A DNA stretch of 50,386 nt, taken from an uncultured Chloroflexales bacterium. Lineage in GTDB: Bacteria > Chloroflexota > Chloroflexia > Chloroflexales > Chloroflexaceae. Position 1 is the stretch's first letter. Every line of letters starts with the position of its first letter. The DNA lies in contig CALCJV010000074.1 of the NCBI GenBank assembly GCA_937967405.1, positions 1-50,386 of the forward strand. Direction: 5' to 3'. The notes under the pieces were generated by a model. It saw only the letters and a list, made by a program, of their open reading frames with translations, made no database searches and was not told where the DNA came from. Positions 16,236 through 24,679 of this stretch are shown here, in pieces. A program made the position numbers and the translations under genes.

Positions 16236-17474
16236 GTGTGCAAACACCATGTGTGGCCCACCCAGCCCGTAGCACAGCCCCCGTATCATTCAACCTCAGG
16301 CATAGCCTCCAGTCCCCACAGCTATCAGGCGGTGGTACAACCGGCTCTGCCTAATGCAGCGTGGGATGCGTTCGTGACTGGGCTAGCGAATAGCGAACAT
16401 ACGCAGCTGAGTGGGTGGGCGATCCTCTATCGGCTACAGGGCTACACCGTATGGCGACTCGTGATCTATCAAGGTGCGGTGATTGTGGGCGGGATGCAGC
16501 TCGCAGTGCGGCAACATCTGCGGGGTGTGCGAGGAGCCTACGCTGAGTGGGGGCCGCTCCTTAAACAGGATACCCCTGCACTAGCTGCGTATACCGTCGC
16601 AGCGATGCAGCGGGTGGCGCGGGCGTTGCGGCTAGCGTATCTCGTGCTGCTTCCACCGCGTGAGCACCCATGTCTGGTGCAGCAGCTGATCCAGTACGGC
16701 TATCGCCCAACGTGGTATGGTACAGCCTATACTTTGACACAGCAAATCAATGTGCGCCAGCCAGAGCCGGTATTACTCAAGCAGATGCGGCGCACCTTGC
16801 GGCAGAGCCTACGGCAGGGTCAACGGCGCGGCACGACGGTGCGGCTGGGCACAGCTGCTGATCTGCCCTTGTTCTATGCGCTGCACTGTAGTTCCAGCCA
16901 ACGGCAGATGTTTACCCCTTTGCCCTTGCGCTTCTTCGAGACGCTCTGGGCCGCCCTCCCAAACCACGTCTATCTGTTCATTGCAGAGGCGCAGGGCCGC
17001 CCGCTTTCGGCAGTACTAGTGTTACAGCACGGCACCACAGCTCGGCTGATGTATGCAGGCTGGAACCGCGAGCAGCCGAAGCAGTTCCCGAATGAAGTAC
17101 TTTATTGGGCGGTGATACAGTGGAGCCAGCAACACGGTTTGCATTGTTGTGATTTAGAGTGGGTGGATCAGTTGGCAGCCCACGCATTTTTGCGTGGCGA
17201 TTTACATGCGGCCGCCCAGTTGCACCCGCCGAGCTTCTTCAAGCTGAGCTTGGGTGGGCAAGTTGTGGCCTATCCGGGTGGCTATGGCTATCTGTTTGTG
17301 CCGGTGTTGGGGCAGCTCCATCGCGCAATTGTCCCACGATTGTTTGATCCGGTGCGCGTGCACTACTGGCTGCAACAGTATGCCCGCCCCTATCGGCGAA
17401 GGCTTCAGCTGTGCTGGCGGCAGGTGCAGCAACGCTGGGCCGGGTTGAAGCGGAAGGCTACGCCCAATGCCTGA
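16236..17474 (+). CDS. FemAB/GNAT-like (BioF2-type) transferase, copy 1
   Basis: A protein of about 412 residues with two GNAT-like halves. The second half carries LFIAEAQGRPLSAVLVL and TARLMYAGWNREQ, then YWAVIQWSQQHGLHCCDLEW, the pattern of the Acetyltransf_6/FemAB fold that transfers aminoacyl or acyl groups. The frame is open from 16179, but that start overlaps the preceding gene. A GTG at 16236 lies 10 bases after GGAG and is preferred. Its paralogue follows with an 8-base overlap. In Lipid II-modifying Fem proteins the donor is aminoacyl-tRNA; within a glycan cluster a peptide or acyl decoration of the polymer is equally possible. Confidence 0.7.
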   Translation: MCKHHVWPTQPVAQPPYHSTSGIASSPHSYQAVVQPALPNAAWDAFVTGLANSEHTQLSGWAILYRLQGYTVWRLVIYQGAVIVGGMQLAVRQHLRGVRGAYAEWGPLLKQDTPALAAYTVAAMQRVARALRLAYLVLLPPREHPCLVQQLIQYGYRPTWYGTAYTLTQQINVRQPEPVLLKQMRRTLRQSLRQGQRRGTTVRLGTAADLPLFYALHCSSSQRQMFTPLPLRFFETLWAALPNHVYLFIAEAQGRPLSAVLVLQHGTTARLMYAGWNREQPKQFPNEVLYWAVIQWSQQHGLHCCDLEWVDQLAAHAFLRGDLHAAAQLHPPSFFKLSLGGQVVAYPGGYGYLFVPVLGQLHRAIVPRLFDPVRVHYWLQQYARPYRRRLQLCWRQVQQRWAGLKRKATPNA

Positions 17475-18534
17475 GCCATATCGCATTCGTGTGAGCACGG
17501 AGCGCACTGATCCGGCATGGGATCAGCTTGTGTTGGCGGTCGGAACGTATCAGCAGAGTTGTGCGTGGGCGATTGCCCGCACGACGCTGGGCTGGCGCAT
17601 GGGGCGGGTGGTACTCGAAGCGGACGGGCAATTGATTGGGGGCGCACAGATCGGCTTGCGCCCATTGTTCCCTGCGGCTGCGCGGTGCTGTCCGTTGTGG
17701 GTTGGCTATGTTCCTGCGGCCCCAATCTTTGTTCCTCCAGTTGAGCCGGAATGGGTGCAGGGTGTGCTAGCGGCGATTGAGCGGCTGGCATGGCAGATGG
17801 GGGCGTTGGCGGTGCTGCTGATCCCTCCCGCTAATGCGCCACATGTGCGGATGCAGGTAGCCCAGTCTGGCTGGCGGCTCAGTCTCGTAGCTCCGGCTCC
17901 ACTGGCAACGACGTGTGTGGCATTGGATCAGCCGCCGGCCCAGTTACTTCGCCGTATGCGAAAAACCACCCGCTACAATGTACACGTGGGAGCGCGACGC
18001 GGCTTAGAGGTGCGGGCGGGCACGGCCGCTGATCTGCCGACGCTGTATGCGCTGCTCCAAGCAACGAGCCAGCGCAAACAGTTTCCGCTCGAGCCGTTGA
18101 CCTATTATCAGAGCCTGTGGGCAGCATTTGCAGAGCGGGCGTGGCTGATGCTAGCACTGTATCAGCAACAACCGCAGGCGGCTTTGCTGCATGTGGCGTG
18201 GGGCGATACGGTGACGTATCTGGCCGGCGGCTGGGCTGGCACACATCCGCAACTCTGCCCAAATGATGCGTTGCATTGGGCCAGCATCCAACGGGCACAG
18301 GCGGCAGGCTATCGCTGGTACGATCTGCATGGCATTGATCGAGCGACAGCCCAAGCGCGGTTGCGCGGCATGGCCGTCACTTCACCCGATCCCGTATATG
18401 CCTTTAAGCTGGGCTATGGCGGGGATGTGCGGGTGTTGCCGGATAGTTATGTTCGCGTGCTGCCGAGCCATCTGCACGCCGCCTATGCGTGGTTCCAGCC
18501 GTGGCTGGGGCGCAGGCGCATGGAGCACGAGTGA
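17467..18534 (+). CDS. FemAB/GNAT-like (BioF2-type) transferase, copy 2
   Basis: A 355-residue paralogue of the preceding protein. Shared landmarks are the MRKTTRYNVHVGARRGLEV basic helix, GTAADLPTLYALL, HVAWGDTVTYLAGGW and a final YDLHGID segment, in the same order as in copy 1. The start overlaps the previous stop by eight bases. It is the last gene of the glycan cluster; a 111-bp gap without recognisable signals separates it from the convergent mrr gene. Two tandem Fem-like genes, as in femA/femB, suggest successive additions to one acceptor, but this is inferred from order only. Confidence 0.72.
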   Translation: MPEPYRIRVSTERTDPAWDQLVLAVGTYQQSCAWAIARTTLGWRMGRVVLEADGQLIGGAQIGLRPLFPAAARCCPLWVGYVPAAPIFVPPVEPEWVQGVLAAIERLAWQMGALAVLLIPPANAPHVRMQVAQSGWRLSLVAPAPLATTCVALDQPPAQLLRRMRKTTRYNVHVGARRGLEVRAGTAADLPTLYALLQATSQRKQFPLEPLTYYQSLWAAFAERAWLMLALYQQQPQAALLHVAWGDTVTYLAGGWAGTHPQLCPNDALHWASIQRAQAAGYRWYDLHGIDRATAQARLRGMAVTSPDPVYAFKLGYGGDVRVLPDSYVRVLPSHLHAAYAWFQPWLGRRRMEHE

Positions 18535-18645
18535 GGAGACCGCCATCCGCCCCTCCACCCCGCGCTCCTGCATAAAGATACTCAAACAGTCCTGAACGCA
18601 TCAGCCGATCCCTCCCAATGAAGTTGGTAAAGCGGTGCAATCCCC

Positions 18646-19578
18646 CTATCCATTCTCAAAGTAATCCAGATCAGGTTTCTTAATCACGAACGTCTCAGCA
18701 GGAGTAACGCCTACGTCGTAGTCCACCATAAATGCGGCTAACTCTTCACCATCAATTAAGATAATCTTCTGCGAAATCTTTTCAACAAAATCGCGGGCCT
18801 GTTGAGAGAATTTCGAGGTCGTGATAAATACACCCTTCTGGGCTTGCTGTCCTACCAGTGCCCCAACAAAGCCTTGCACCTCTGGGCGACCCACAGGCTT
18901 CTCCCAGCGTTTCGCTTGAATATAGATCACATCCAATCCCAACCGATCTTCCTTAATTGTCCCATCAATCCCTTCATCGCCGCTGCGCCCCAAGCGGGTT
19001 GCAGCATCGGCGCGTGTACCACCATAGCCCATTGCCACCAGTACATCAATCACTAGTCGCTCAAAGAATTCGGGCGAGCACTGCTTGACCCGCTCTAGCA
19101 AATCGCGTTCCAATTCTTGACGCAGGGTTTGGTAGGCACTCTGAAGCATCTCATCTGGGGTCAATTCAGGCCGATTAACAATACTGCTCAGGTTTAGAGC
19201 TAAACCGTCACGGCTCTCCGCAAGCTGGCTATCTCTGCCCGTGCGAAACTCCCGAAACTCAGGGTACTTCATTAACAATTGTATGTTAATTGCAGATGGC
19301 TGGGTTGCTAGCAAATCCAATCCGCGCTGCGTGATGCGGTAGCGTCCTCGCCCAATGGTTTCAATCAATCCAGCTTTCGAGAGATGTGTTTTACTCCATC
19401 CGACGCGATTGTCAAATTGTGATTGCTTGCCACTTGGCAGCATCACACGCCTTTCATTTTCGGTGAGATGAAAGTGCTTTGCCAAAGCCTCAACGACATT
19501 ACTATGTACATGTTCTTGTTGATCTTGAAGGATATGCAGCAACGGCAGCATAATGTCCTGAAATGCCGGAATAGTCAC
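18646..19578 (-). CDS. mrr: Mrr-type restriction endonuclease (type IV)
   Basis: A 310-residue enzyme with an N-terminal winged-helix domain (about 1-95, family Mrr_N) and a C-terminal PD-(D/E)XK nuclease domain. The latter shows GDEGIDGTI with the first Asp and DVIYIQAKRW with the Q-x-K catalytic pair. Mrr cuts DNA carrying methylated bases. I start at GTG 19578 because AGGAG lies 8 bases upstream and the product then begins MTIPAFQDIMLPLL, like its relatives; GTG 19587 overlaps the ribosome site. No methyltransferase or specificity gene is nearby, so it stands alone, as usual for type IV enzymes. Confidence 0.88.
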   Translation of the reverse strand: MTIPAFQDIMLPLLHILQDQQEHVHSNVVEALAKHFHLTENERRVMLPSGKQSQFDNRVGWSKTHLSKAGLIETIGRGRYRITQRGLDLLATQPSAINIQLLMKYPEFREFRTGRDSQLAESRDGLALNLSSIVNRPELTPDEMLQSAYQTLRQELERDLLERVKQCSPEFFERLVIDVLVAMGYGGTRADAATRLGRSGDEGIDGTIKEDRLGLDVIYIQAKRWEKPVGRPEVQGFVGALVGQQAQKGVFITTSKFSQQARDFVEKISQKIILIDGEELAAFMVDYDVGVTPAETFVIKKPDLDYFENG

Positions 19579-19626
19579 AGGCTTCACTCCTTACTTGCGT
19601 TGAGCATATACCGTGATGTTTAGGGT

Positions 19627-19632
19627 ATTATA
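19627..19632 (-). promoter_or_regulatory. -10 box of mrr
   Basis: TATAAT on the minus strand (19632-19627) lies about 50 bases before the preferred mrr start. The sequence tattataata reads as a -10 box on both strands. No strong -35 is visible. Confidence 0.4.
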
Positions 19633-19752
19633 ATACGCTCACTCCTCCCGTACCGCAATTATGCCACACACTGCCCAGTGCAACAGAACAGAAGATCGCG
19701 GTCAGGTGTTGGGTGTCGGGGGCAGGGCCGCAGTGGCTCAAGCGGCTCGCCG

Positions 19753-20664
19753 TCAGCGAGCAGTGACCAGCAGCATCAAGGGCAGCGGCACATACGCATC
19801 GGCTTTGGTGGTTACGCCATCGGTGCGGATGCAAAAGCCCGTAGATGAGCCGCCATCCAGATTGACCGCCGCGTCTAGTTCCAGATCACTGAGGTGCAGC
19901 CACATGGCCAATTCGGACAGGGTAAAGTCGCTGGTTGGAGCCACAATGAATAGCACCCGTCCGGCGGTATCCATCGCCACTGCGCTGCGGCGGGCCCGCT
20001 CCAGATCGGTGGGGGGGGTGTATGCTACAGCTCCGCCTTTGATCAGCATGGGCCAACCCTGCATCGCTTCGAGCAACGGCTCGTCGGGGGCATAGGGCTG
20101 ATCGGCCAGATGCCGCAAGGAGAGCACCCCACCCACATCCAGCGCAAACATCCCGCCCTGTCCTTCGTAGCTGCTGCCACTGACAACACCCTGCTGGATT
20201 ACCAATGCGGTGCTTTGATAGGCTTGGTCGAAGAAGCCGCCATTGATCGCCGCCAACACGCCCGGCTGCCCGCACCAATCGGCGAGCCAGCGCGGCGCGT
20301 GGGGCGCGTAGCCCACCTGAAACAACACCTGCGCCGGATCAAAGCGCATCAGATTCAGCGGCACAAGGCTGCCATTGAAGGGCGTAGTCAAGGCCCGATA
20401 CTCAATGCCCGCCGCCGCCGCTATCCAGCCTGTATCCGTCGGGCCCCGCACAGTGGGGGCTGGGGCAGACGGAGGCGGATCATCAGGGATGGGAGCCGCC
20501 CCATGCACGGGTGGCAGCACAGCCGCAGTGGGGGAAGAAGCAGGCCGCGGCGGTGCAGGCGGTAGCGGCCCCCTGCCACACGCAGCGAGCAAGAAGGCAA
20601 AGTACACAAGCCACGCACCCACAATGAGTGCGCTACGGCTCCAACTTATCACCCAATCGTGCAT
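19753..20664 (-). CDS. Phosphodiester glycosidase (NAGPA/DUF2233-like) lipoprotein
   Basis: A 303-residue secreted protein. From ATG 20664 it begins with a signal peptide ending in the lipobox LLAAC, then a Pro-rich linker (about 33-75), then a NAGPA-like domain with VLAAINGGFFD and the hallmark VNLDGGSSTGF. Relatives remove GlcNAc from phosphodiester-linked sugars or act on surface glycans. The open frame reaches 20724, but the lipobox is placed correctly only from about 20664; GTG 20652 is also possible. The start lies within the 3' end of the flavin reductase gene, so translation is probably coupled. Confidence 0.8.
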   Translation of the reverse strand: MHDWVISWSRSALIVGAWLVYFAFLLAACGRGPLPPAPPRPASSPTAAVLPPVHGAAPIPDDPPPSAPAPTVRGPTDTGWIAAAAGIEYRALTTPFNGSLVPLNLMRFDPAQVLFQVGYAPHAPRWLADWCGQPGVLAAINGGFFDQAYQSTALVIQQGVVSGSSYEGQGGMFALDVGGVLSLRHLADQPYAPDEPLLEAMQGWPMLIKGGAVAYTPPTDLERARRSAVAMDTAGRVLFIVAPTSDFTLSELAMWLHLSDLELDAAVNLDGGSSTGFCIRTDGVTTKADAYVPLPLMLLVTAR

Positions 20665-21115
20665 ACGCTGAACGGTAATAGAGCAGGGGTTCCCCGTTAT
20701 GGATGTGCGCTTCAAGCACTTCACCTATGAAAATCGTGTGATCGCCGCCAGCATACTGCTCCACAATCTGGCATTCTAGATTGACCAGACAGCCGTGCAG
20801 CAACGGTAAGCCGCGCTGCGAAAGGATGTAGGTATCGGCCACAAATCGCTCGACACCCCGCGCTGCAAAGCGTTGCGAAACATGGGCTTGGGCATCACTT
20901 AAGATGTTAACGGCAAACTGGCCCGCTTTCATAATGACGCTGTGGCTCTCGTTGTAGGTGCCAATACAAATCAGCACAAGGGTTGGCTGAAGCGAAAGCG
21001 AGGCAAACGCACTCACCGTTAACCCTACGAGCTGTCCCTCAACGGCAGTTGTCACGACGGTCACACCAGAAGCAAAGCGGCTCATAGCTTGCCGAAATAG
21101 CCGCTCATCAATCAC
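20633..21115 (-). CDS. Flavin reductase-like domain protein (FMN-binding split barrel)
   Basis: A 160-residue protein of the flavin reductase (HpaC-like) family. The N-terminus FRQAMSRFASGVTVVTT, then LTVSAFASLSLQPTLVLICI and GQFAVNIL, form the FMN-binding barrel; HTIFIGEVLEAHIHNGEPLLYYR is the conserved C-terminal strand. It reduces FMN/FAD with NAD(P)H, often for a partner monooxygenase, but no monooxygenase gene is visible here. The start overlaps the thioesterase gene by eight bases and its 3' end overlaps the glycosidase gene, which makes a three-gene operon. Confidence 0.88.
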   Translation of the reverse strand: MIDERLFRQAMSRFASGVTVVTTAVEGQLVGLTVSAFASLSLQPTLVLICIGTYNESHSVIMKAGQFAVNILSDAQAHVSQRFAARGVERFVADTYILSQRGLPLLHGCLVNLECQIVEQYAGGDHTIFIGEVLEAHIHNGEPLLYYRSAYARLGDKLEP

Positions 21116-21671
21116 GCTGCGCCTCCGTTTCTAGAAGCGGTTCTATCGGATGCGGGGGGGCCGGAGACATTGGTGTAGTGGCACTCCGCCGCCCACGCCG
21201 GGCCTGAATAGCCATGTGGATGCGTTCCCCCGTAAGCCACTCCTCGCGGCTCGCTTCATCGGTGATCAGCACCTGCGGCACTGTCAAGCGTTGCCGATCT
21301 GCACTCACCGCCACCATATTAAAATAGCCGGTGGTACATAAGCGACGGCGACCTTCGAGCGGGTTCTCACCATACACATGCACCCGCACTACTAGCGACG
21401 AATGCCCCGCGTAGATTACCCGTGCAAGAGCTTCGATGATCTCGCCTTCGTGGACAGGCGTGCGGAAGTCAATATGCTCAGAGGATGCAGTGACAATCGG
21501 GAGGCGGCAGAAGCGGAGCGCAGCGATTGCGGCGGCTTTATCCATAAACGCCATCGCATCGCCCCCAAACATCGTGCGGTAGGAGTTGGTCTGGTGCGGT
21601 AGCACCAGATCGGCCATCGTAATCTCTGGGGCAACGAGCGTGGGGCGTTCTGGCAAATCGTTCATCTTCAC
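21108..21671 (-). CDS. Acyl-CoA thioesterase, hot-dog fold (YciA/BFIT-like)
   Basis: A 187-residue single hot-dog domain enzyme. NSYRTMFGGDAMAFMDKAAAIAA is the classical catalytic segment with the acidic residue on the central helix; SSEHIDFRTPVHEGEIIEALARV follows, as in cytosolic acyl-CoA thioesterases. The last 40 residues are a polar Pro-rich tail. The annotated start is GTG at 21671; an ATG two codons later (21665) is equally plausible, since GAAGG lies well upstream. It is the first gene of the operon with flavin reductase and glycosidase. Confidence 0.88.
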   Translation of the reverse strand: MKMNDLPERPTLVAPEITMADLVLPHQTNSYRTMFGGDAMAFMDKAAAIAALRFCRLPIVTASSEHIDFRTPVHEGEIIEALARVIYAGHSSLVVRVHVYGENPLEGRRRLCTTGYFNMVAVSADRQRLTVPQVLITDEASREEWLTGERIHMAIQARRGRRSATTPMSPAPPHPIEPLLETEAQRD

Positions 21672-21889
21672 AATGCTTATGATCCTTCATCGTAAGGGCA
21701 ATGGGTTGCCCTACGTGGTATTGTAAGCGGTTCTGCCAGAGAGTGCAAGGGATGCACGAGTGACGGCTTACTCCCGCCCCTCTTCCCCCCAAACTTGGCA
21801 CCTATGGTATACTCTCACTGGTACAGGGCAGGCGGCTGCGACTATCTGTCTGCGTGGGCCACATTGAAGGATGGAAATGAGCGGGTATT

Positions 21890-22942
21890 ATGGTTGCTCC
21901 AAATACGATAGACCTGCGTAGCGATACGGTCACGCTGCCCAGCCCGGCCATGCGTGAGGCGATGTTTACTGCCGAGTTGGGCGACGATGTCTACGGCGAA
22001 GACCCGACGATCAACCGCCTACAAGCACAGGCAGCGGCCCTAGTGGGCAAAGCGGCGGCGTTGTTCGTGCCCAGCGGCACAATGGGCAACCTCACCGCCC
22101 TGCTAACCCATTGCCAGCGTGGGCAGCAAATCCTGCTCGGCTCCGAGTGCCACATCTACCACTACGAAGGTGGTGGCGCATCGGCCTTGGGCGGGCTAGC
22201 TTACGGCGTGATCCCAAATCGCCCCGATGGTACGCTCGATCCTGAGAGCCTGCACCACGCCCTCGATCATGATCACGACGATCCGCACCTTGCCATTCCC
22301 GGCCTGCTGTGTCTCGAAAACACCCACAATCGCTGTGGCGGGCGCGTCTTGACTCCCGCATACATGGCCGAAATCCATGCCCTTGCCCAACAGCATGGCT
22401 TGCCTGTGCATCTCGATGGGGCGCGGATGTTTAACGCGGCGGTTGCCCTCGATGTAGACATCCAAGCGATCACCCAGCATGTAGATACCGTGCAGTTCTG
22501 CCTCTCAAAGGGCCTTGCCGCACCCGTCGGCTCCATCCTCGCCGGCAGCCACGAGTTCATCGCCCGCGCCCACCGCATTCGCAAGATGCTCGGTGGTGGA
22601 ATGCGCCAAGCCGGAATCATTGCGGCGGCAGGCATCGTGGCCCTGCACACCATGGTCGCCCGCCTGCGCGATGACCATCGCAATGCGGCAATGCTGGCCG
22701 CAGGCTTAGCGACGATCCCCCATATCCAGCTTGACCCAACTAGTGTTGAAACCAACATCGTCATCTTTACCCTGCATGCCGACGCACCCCACACCGCTGC
22801 CGAGCTTGTCGCTGCGCTGCACCACGAGGGGGTGCTGATGGGTGAATTGGGGCGTGGGCGGATTCGGGCCGTGACCCACTACGGCATTGAGCCAGACCAT
22901 ATTCAGGCGACGCTGCGGGCCGTGCGACGGGTGATGACATAG
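21890..22942 (+). CDS. ltaE: Low-specificity L-threonine aldolase
   Basis: A 350-residue PLP enzyme of the beta-eliminating lyase family that cleaves threonine or allo-threonine to glycine and acetaldehyde. Motifs: the N-terminal IDLRSDTVTLPSPAMREAM, GDDVYGEDPTINRL, FVPSGTMGNLTALL (PLP phosphate loop), VHLDGARMFNAAV, and FCLSKGLAAPVGS with the Schiff-base Lys at residue 207. Length and motifs are standard. A TATACT box at 21808-21813 may serve as its -10. galE follows after 18 bp, so the two are probably co-transcribed. Confidence 0.95.
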   Translation: MVAPNTIDLRSDTVTLPSPAMREAMFTAELGDDVYGEDPTINRLQAQAAALVGKAAALFVPSGTMGNLTALLTHCQRGQQILLGSECHIYHYEGGGASALGGLAYGVIPNRPDGTLDPESLHHALDHDHDDPHLAIPGLLCLENTHNRCGGRVLTPAYMAEIHALAQQHGLPVHLDGARMFNAAVALDVDIQAITQHVDTVQFCLSKGLAAPVGSILAGSHEFIARAHRIRKMLGGGMRQAGIIAAAGIVALHTMVARLRDDHRNAAMLAAGLATIPHIQLDPTSVETNIVIFTLHADAPHTAAELVAALHHEGVLMGELGRGRIRAVTHYGIEPDHIQATLRAVRRVMT

Positions 22943-22960
22943 CTGGAAGAAAGGAAGACC

Positions 22961-23944
22961 ATGAAGATTCTGGTTACAGGTGGGGCTGGTTACATTGGCA
23001 GCATCACCACCGCCGAACTGATTGCCGCCGGACACACGGTGGTCGTATTTGATAATCTGGCACAGGGTCACATTGAAGCGGTACATCCGACGGCAACCTT
23101 TGTGCAAGGCGATCTGCTCGATCAGGCAGCTGTGGCTGCGCTCTTCGCAGCACACCCCGATTGTGATGGCATCATGCACTTCGCCTCACACACACTCGTT
23201 GGCGAGAGTGTACAGAAGCCCTTGATGTACTTTCACGATAACCTGCTAGCAGTGATTCACTTGCTCGAACAAGCAGTGGCACATGGCGTGCGGCGATTTA
23301 TCCTCTCCTCAACAGCGAACCTGTTCGATCAGCCGGAGCAGATTCCAATTCCGGAAACAGGAACAATCCGGCCCGGCTCGCCCTACGGCGAATCGAAGTA
23401 TATGCTGGAGCGGATACTGTTCTGGATGGACAAAATCTATGGCTTGCGTTCGATCTGTTTGCGCTACTTCAATGCGGCGGGCGGCACTCCCGAACGCGGC
23501 GAAGACCATGATCCCGAAACGCACCTAATCCCATTAGTGCTACAAGTTGCCTTAGGGCAGCGCGAAGCGATCACCGTCTTTGGCAACGATTACCCTACTC
23601 CCGACGGGACATGCATTCGGGATTATATCCATGTGGTTGATCTGGCACGGGCCCATATTCTGGCGATGGAGCATCTGGATCGGATTGGCACACGCCAATT
23701 TAATGTTGGGAGCGGGCGCGGCTTCAGTGTGCTAGAAGTGATCCAGATGGCTGAGCGCGTGACGGGCAAGCCGATCCCGTATACACTGGGGGCGCGTCGT
23801 ATGGGTGATCCACCGATCTTGGTGGCTGCATCGGATCAATTGCAACAGGAGCTAAACTGGTATCCACAGCACAGCGATCTGGAACAGATTGTGGCTAGTG
23901 CATGGGATTGGCACCAGCGCAACCCACACGGGTATTGTGGGTAG
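22961..23944 (+). CDS. galE: UDP-glucose 4-epimerase
   Basis: A 327-residue extended short-chain dehydrogenase that interconverts UDP-glucose and UDP-galactose. It has the NAD-binding GGAGYIGS at residues 7-14, the catalytic Ser/Thr in LSSTANLF, the YxxxK pair in [10 protein letters not shown], and the GalE-typical LRYFNAAGG and [15 protein letters not shown]. The ATG follows AAAGGAAG. It is likely to supply UDP-galactose to glycan assembly, perhaps for the cluster at 7809-18534. The terminal QRNPHGY is typical of GalE. Confidence 0.95.
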   Translation: MKILVTGGAGYIGSITTAELIAAGHTVVVFDNLAQGHIEAVHPTATFVQGDLLDQAAVAALFAAHPDCDGIMHFASHTLVGESVQKPLMYFHDNLLAVIHLLEQAVAHGVRRFILSSTANLFDQPEQIPIPETGTIRPGSPYGESKYMLERILFWMDKIYGLRSICLRYFNAAGGTPERGEDHDPETHLIPLVLQVALGQREAITVFGNDYPTPDGTCIRDYIHVVDLARAHILAMEHLDRIGTRQFNVGSGRGFSVLEVIQMAERVTGKPIPYTLGARRMGDPPILVAASDQLQQELNWYPQHSDLEQIVASAWDWHQRNPHGYCG

Positions 23945-23977
23945 TGCGGGGCATGAGCATGTGAAGGAGGAGCGGAA

Positions 23978-24077
23978 GTTGATCTGCCAGAAACTATTTA
24001 CCGCTAGGTGCGTGCCTATTGCATAACAACCCTAGCGGTGATACAGACAAGGTATCATTATGTTCTAGCAGATCAAC
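23978..24077. repeat. Branched 100-bp inverted-repeat element
   Basis: The ends gttgatctgccagaa (23978-23992) and its complement at 24063-24077 pair with one mismatch over 15 bases. Inside lie a second perfect 9-bp stem (accgctagg 24000-24008 with cctagcggt 24031-24039) and a third 5-bp stem (gatac 24040-24044 with gtatc 24052-24056). The element begins 33 bp after galE and ends 4 bp before the stop codon of the small minus-strand gene. It may be a MITE or REP-like element, a structured RNA, or a two-way terminator. There is no clear target duplication and no T-run. Confidence 0.6.
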
Positions 24078-24081
24078 TGCG

Positions 24082-24225
24082 TCAGTAGCGGCGGCGCACC
24101 ATGCCTTGCTTGCCGTCGCGCAATCGGATCGGTAGGCGGGCTTGCTCACGCTGGCTCACCATCACCAGCGTATACGTGGTAAGGGCGATGGTGAGGATCA
24201 CGAGAAGAATTACTGCCAGATACAT
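24082..24225 (-). CDS. Short single-pass membrane protein (47 residues)
   Basis: Found by reading the sequence. The ATG at 24225 is preceded by GAAAGGAACC, and the frame ends with TGA at 24082-24084. The product starts MYLAVILLVILTIALTTYTL, one membrane helix (about 2-23), then a basic tail (SQREQARLPIRLRDGKQG, ending MVRRRY). The helix with a positively charged cytoplasmic tail, the ribosome site and the compact fit against the 100-bp inverted repeat support a real gene. No family is recognised. Confidence 0.6.
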   Translation of the reverse strand: MYLAVILLVILTIALTTYTLVMVSQREQARLPIRLRDGKQGMVRRRY

Positions 24226-24428
24226 AGCCGGGTTCCTTTCAATCGTCGGTGCCCACAAGGAGCATTCATGTTCCTTCTATTATAGCGGCTTTTTGTTCGT
24301 TCGTCTAGCCACATTGGGAACTTTTTCGGCTGAGAATTTGTCTTATGATGAGCCTGCCTCACCAGATAAGCGCAGGCCCACTACTCGCCAGTAACACCGT
24401 GCACACACTGTGATAGGAGGAATAAACC

Positions 24429-24608
24429 TTGATAACTCGTGATTGGAAACGGATTGCCGTGATTGCTCTGCTTGGTTTCGGATTGTTGACGGCGTGCGGT
24501 GCGCCCACGCCCCAGCCTACGGTTCCAGCCCCGCCACCAACCCAGCCGGAGCCAGCCTACCCCTACCCCTACCCCGAAGCCTACCCGCCTAGGTATCCCA
24601 ATCCGTAG
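24429..24608 (+). CDS. Small proline- and tyrosine-rich lipoprotein (59 residues)
   Basis: Found by reading the sequence. A TTG start at 24429 lies 8 bases after a perfect AGGAGG (24415-24420). The product has a basic N-terminus (MITRDWKR), a hydrophobic core (IAVIALLGFGLL), the lipobox LLTAC with Cys at residue 23, and then a tail of Pro, Thr, Gln and Tyr with YPYPYPEAYPP. It is therefore a predicted lipoprotein of only about 37 mature residues. The function is unknown; it may be a wall-spanning or surface tether. A hairpin that could end the transcript follows. Confidence 0.7.
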   Translation: MITRDWKRIAVIALLGFGLLTACGAPTPQPTVPAPPPTQPEPAYPYPYPEAYPPRYPNP

Positions 24609-24637
24609 GCTCTAGTACCAAGCCACACCTGCTTACG

Positions 24638-24668
24638 GGCGAAGCCATGCCAGTGGCGTGACTTCGCC
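24638..24668. terminator. Hairpin between convergent genes
   Basis: ggcgaag (24638-24644) pairs with cttcgcc (24662-24668), with a further cca/tgg pairing inside. It lies between the 3' ends of the small lipoprotein gene and the HD-CHAD gene and could serve both, though no T-tract is present. Confidence 0.45.
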
Positions 24669-24679
24669 TGTTACCGTCC

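Noticed and set aside
24101..24394. 97-codon plus-strand frame after galE
   Set aside because: It lies antisense to the 47-residue membrane protein, which has a ribosome site and a membrane helix; the plus frame has neither.
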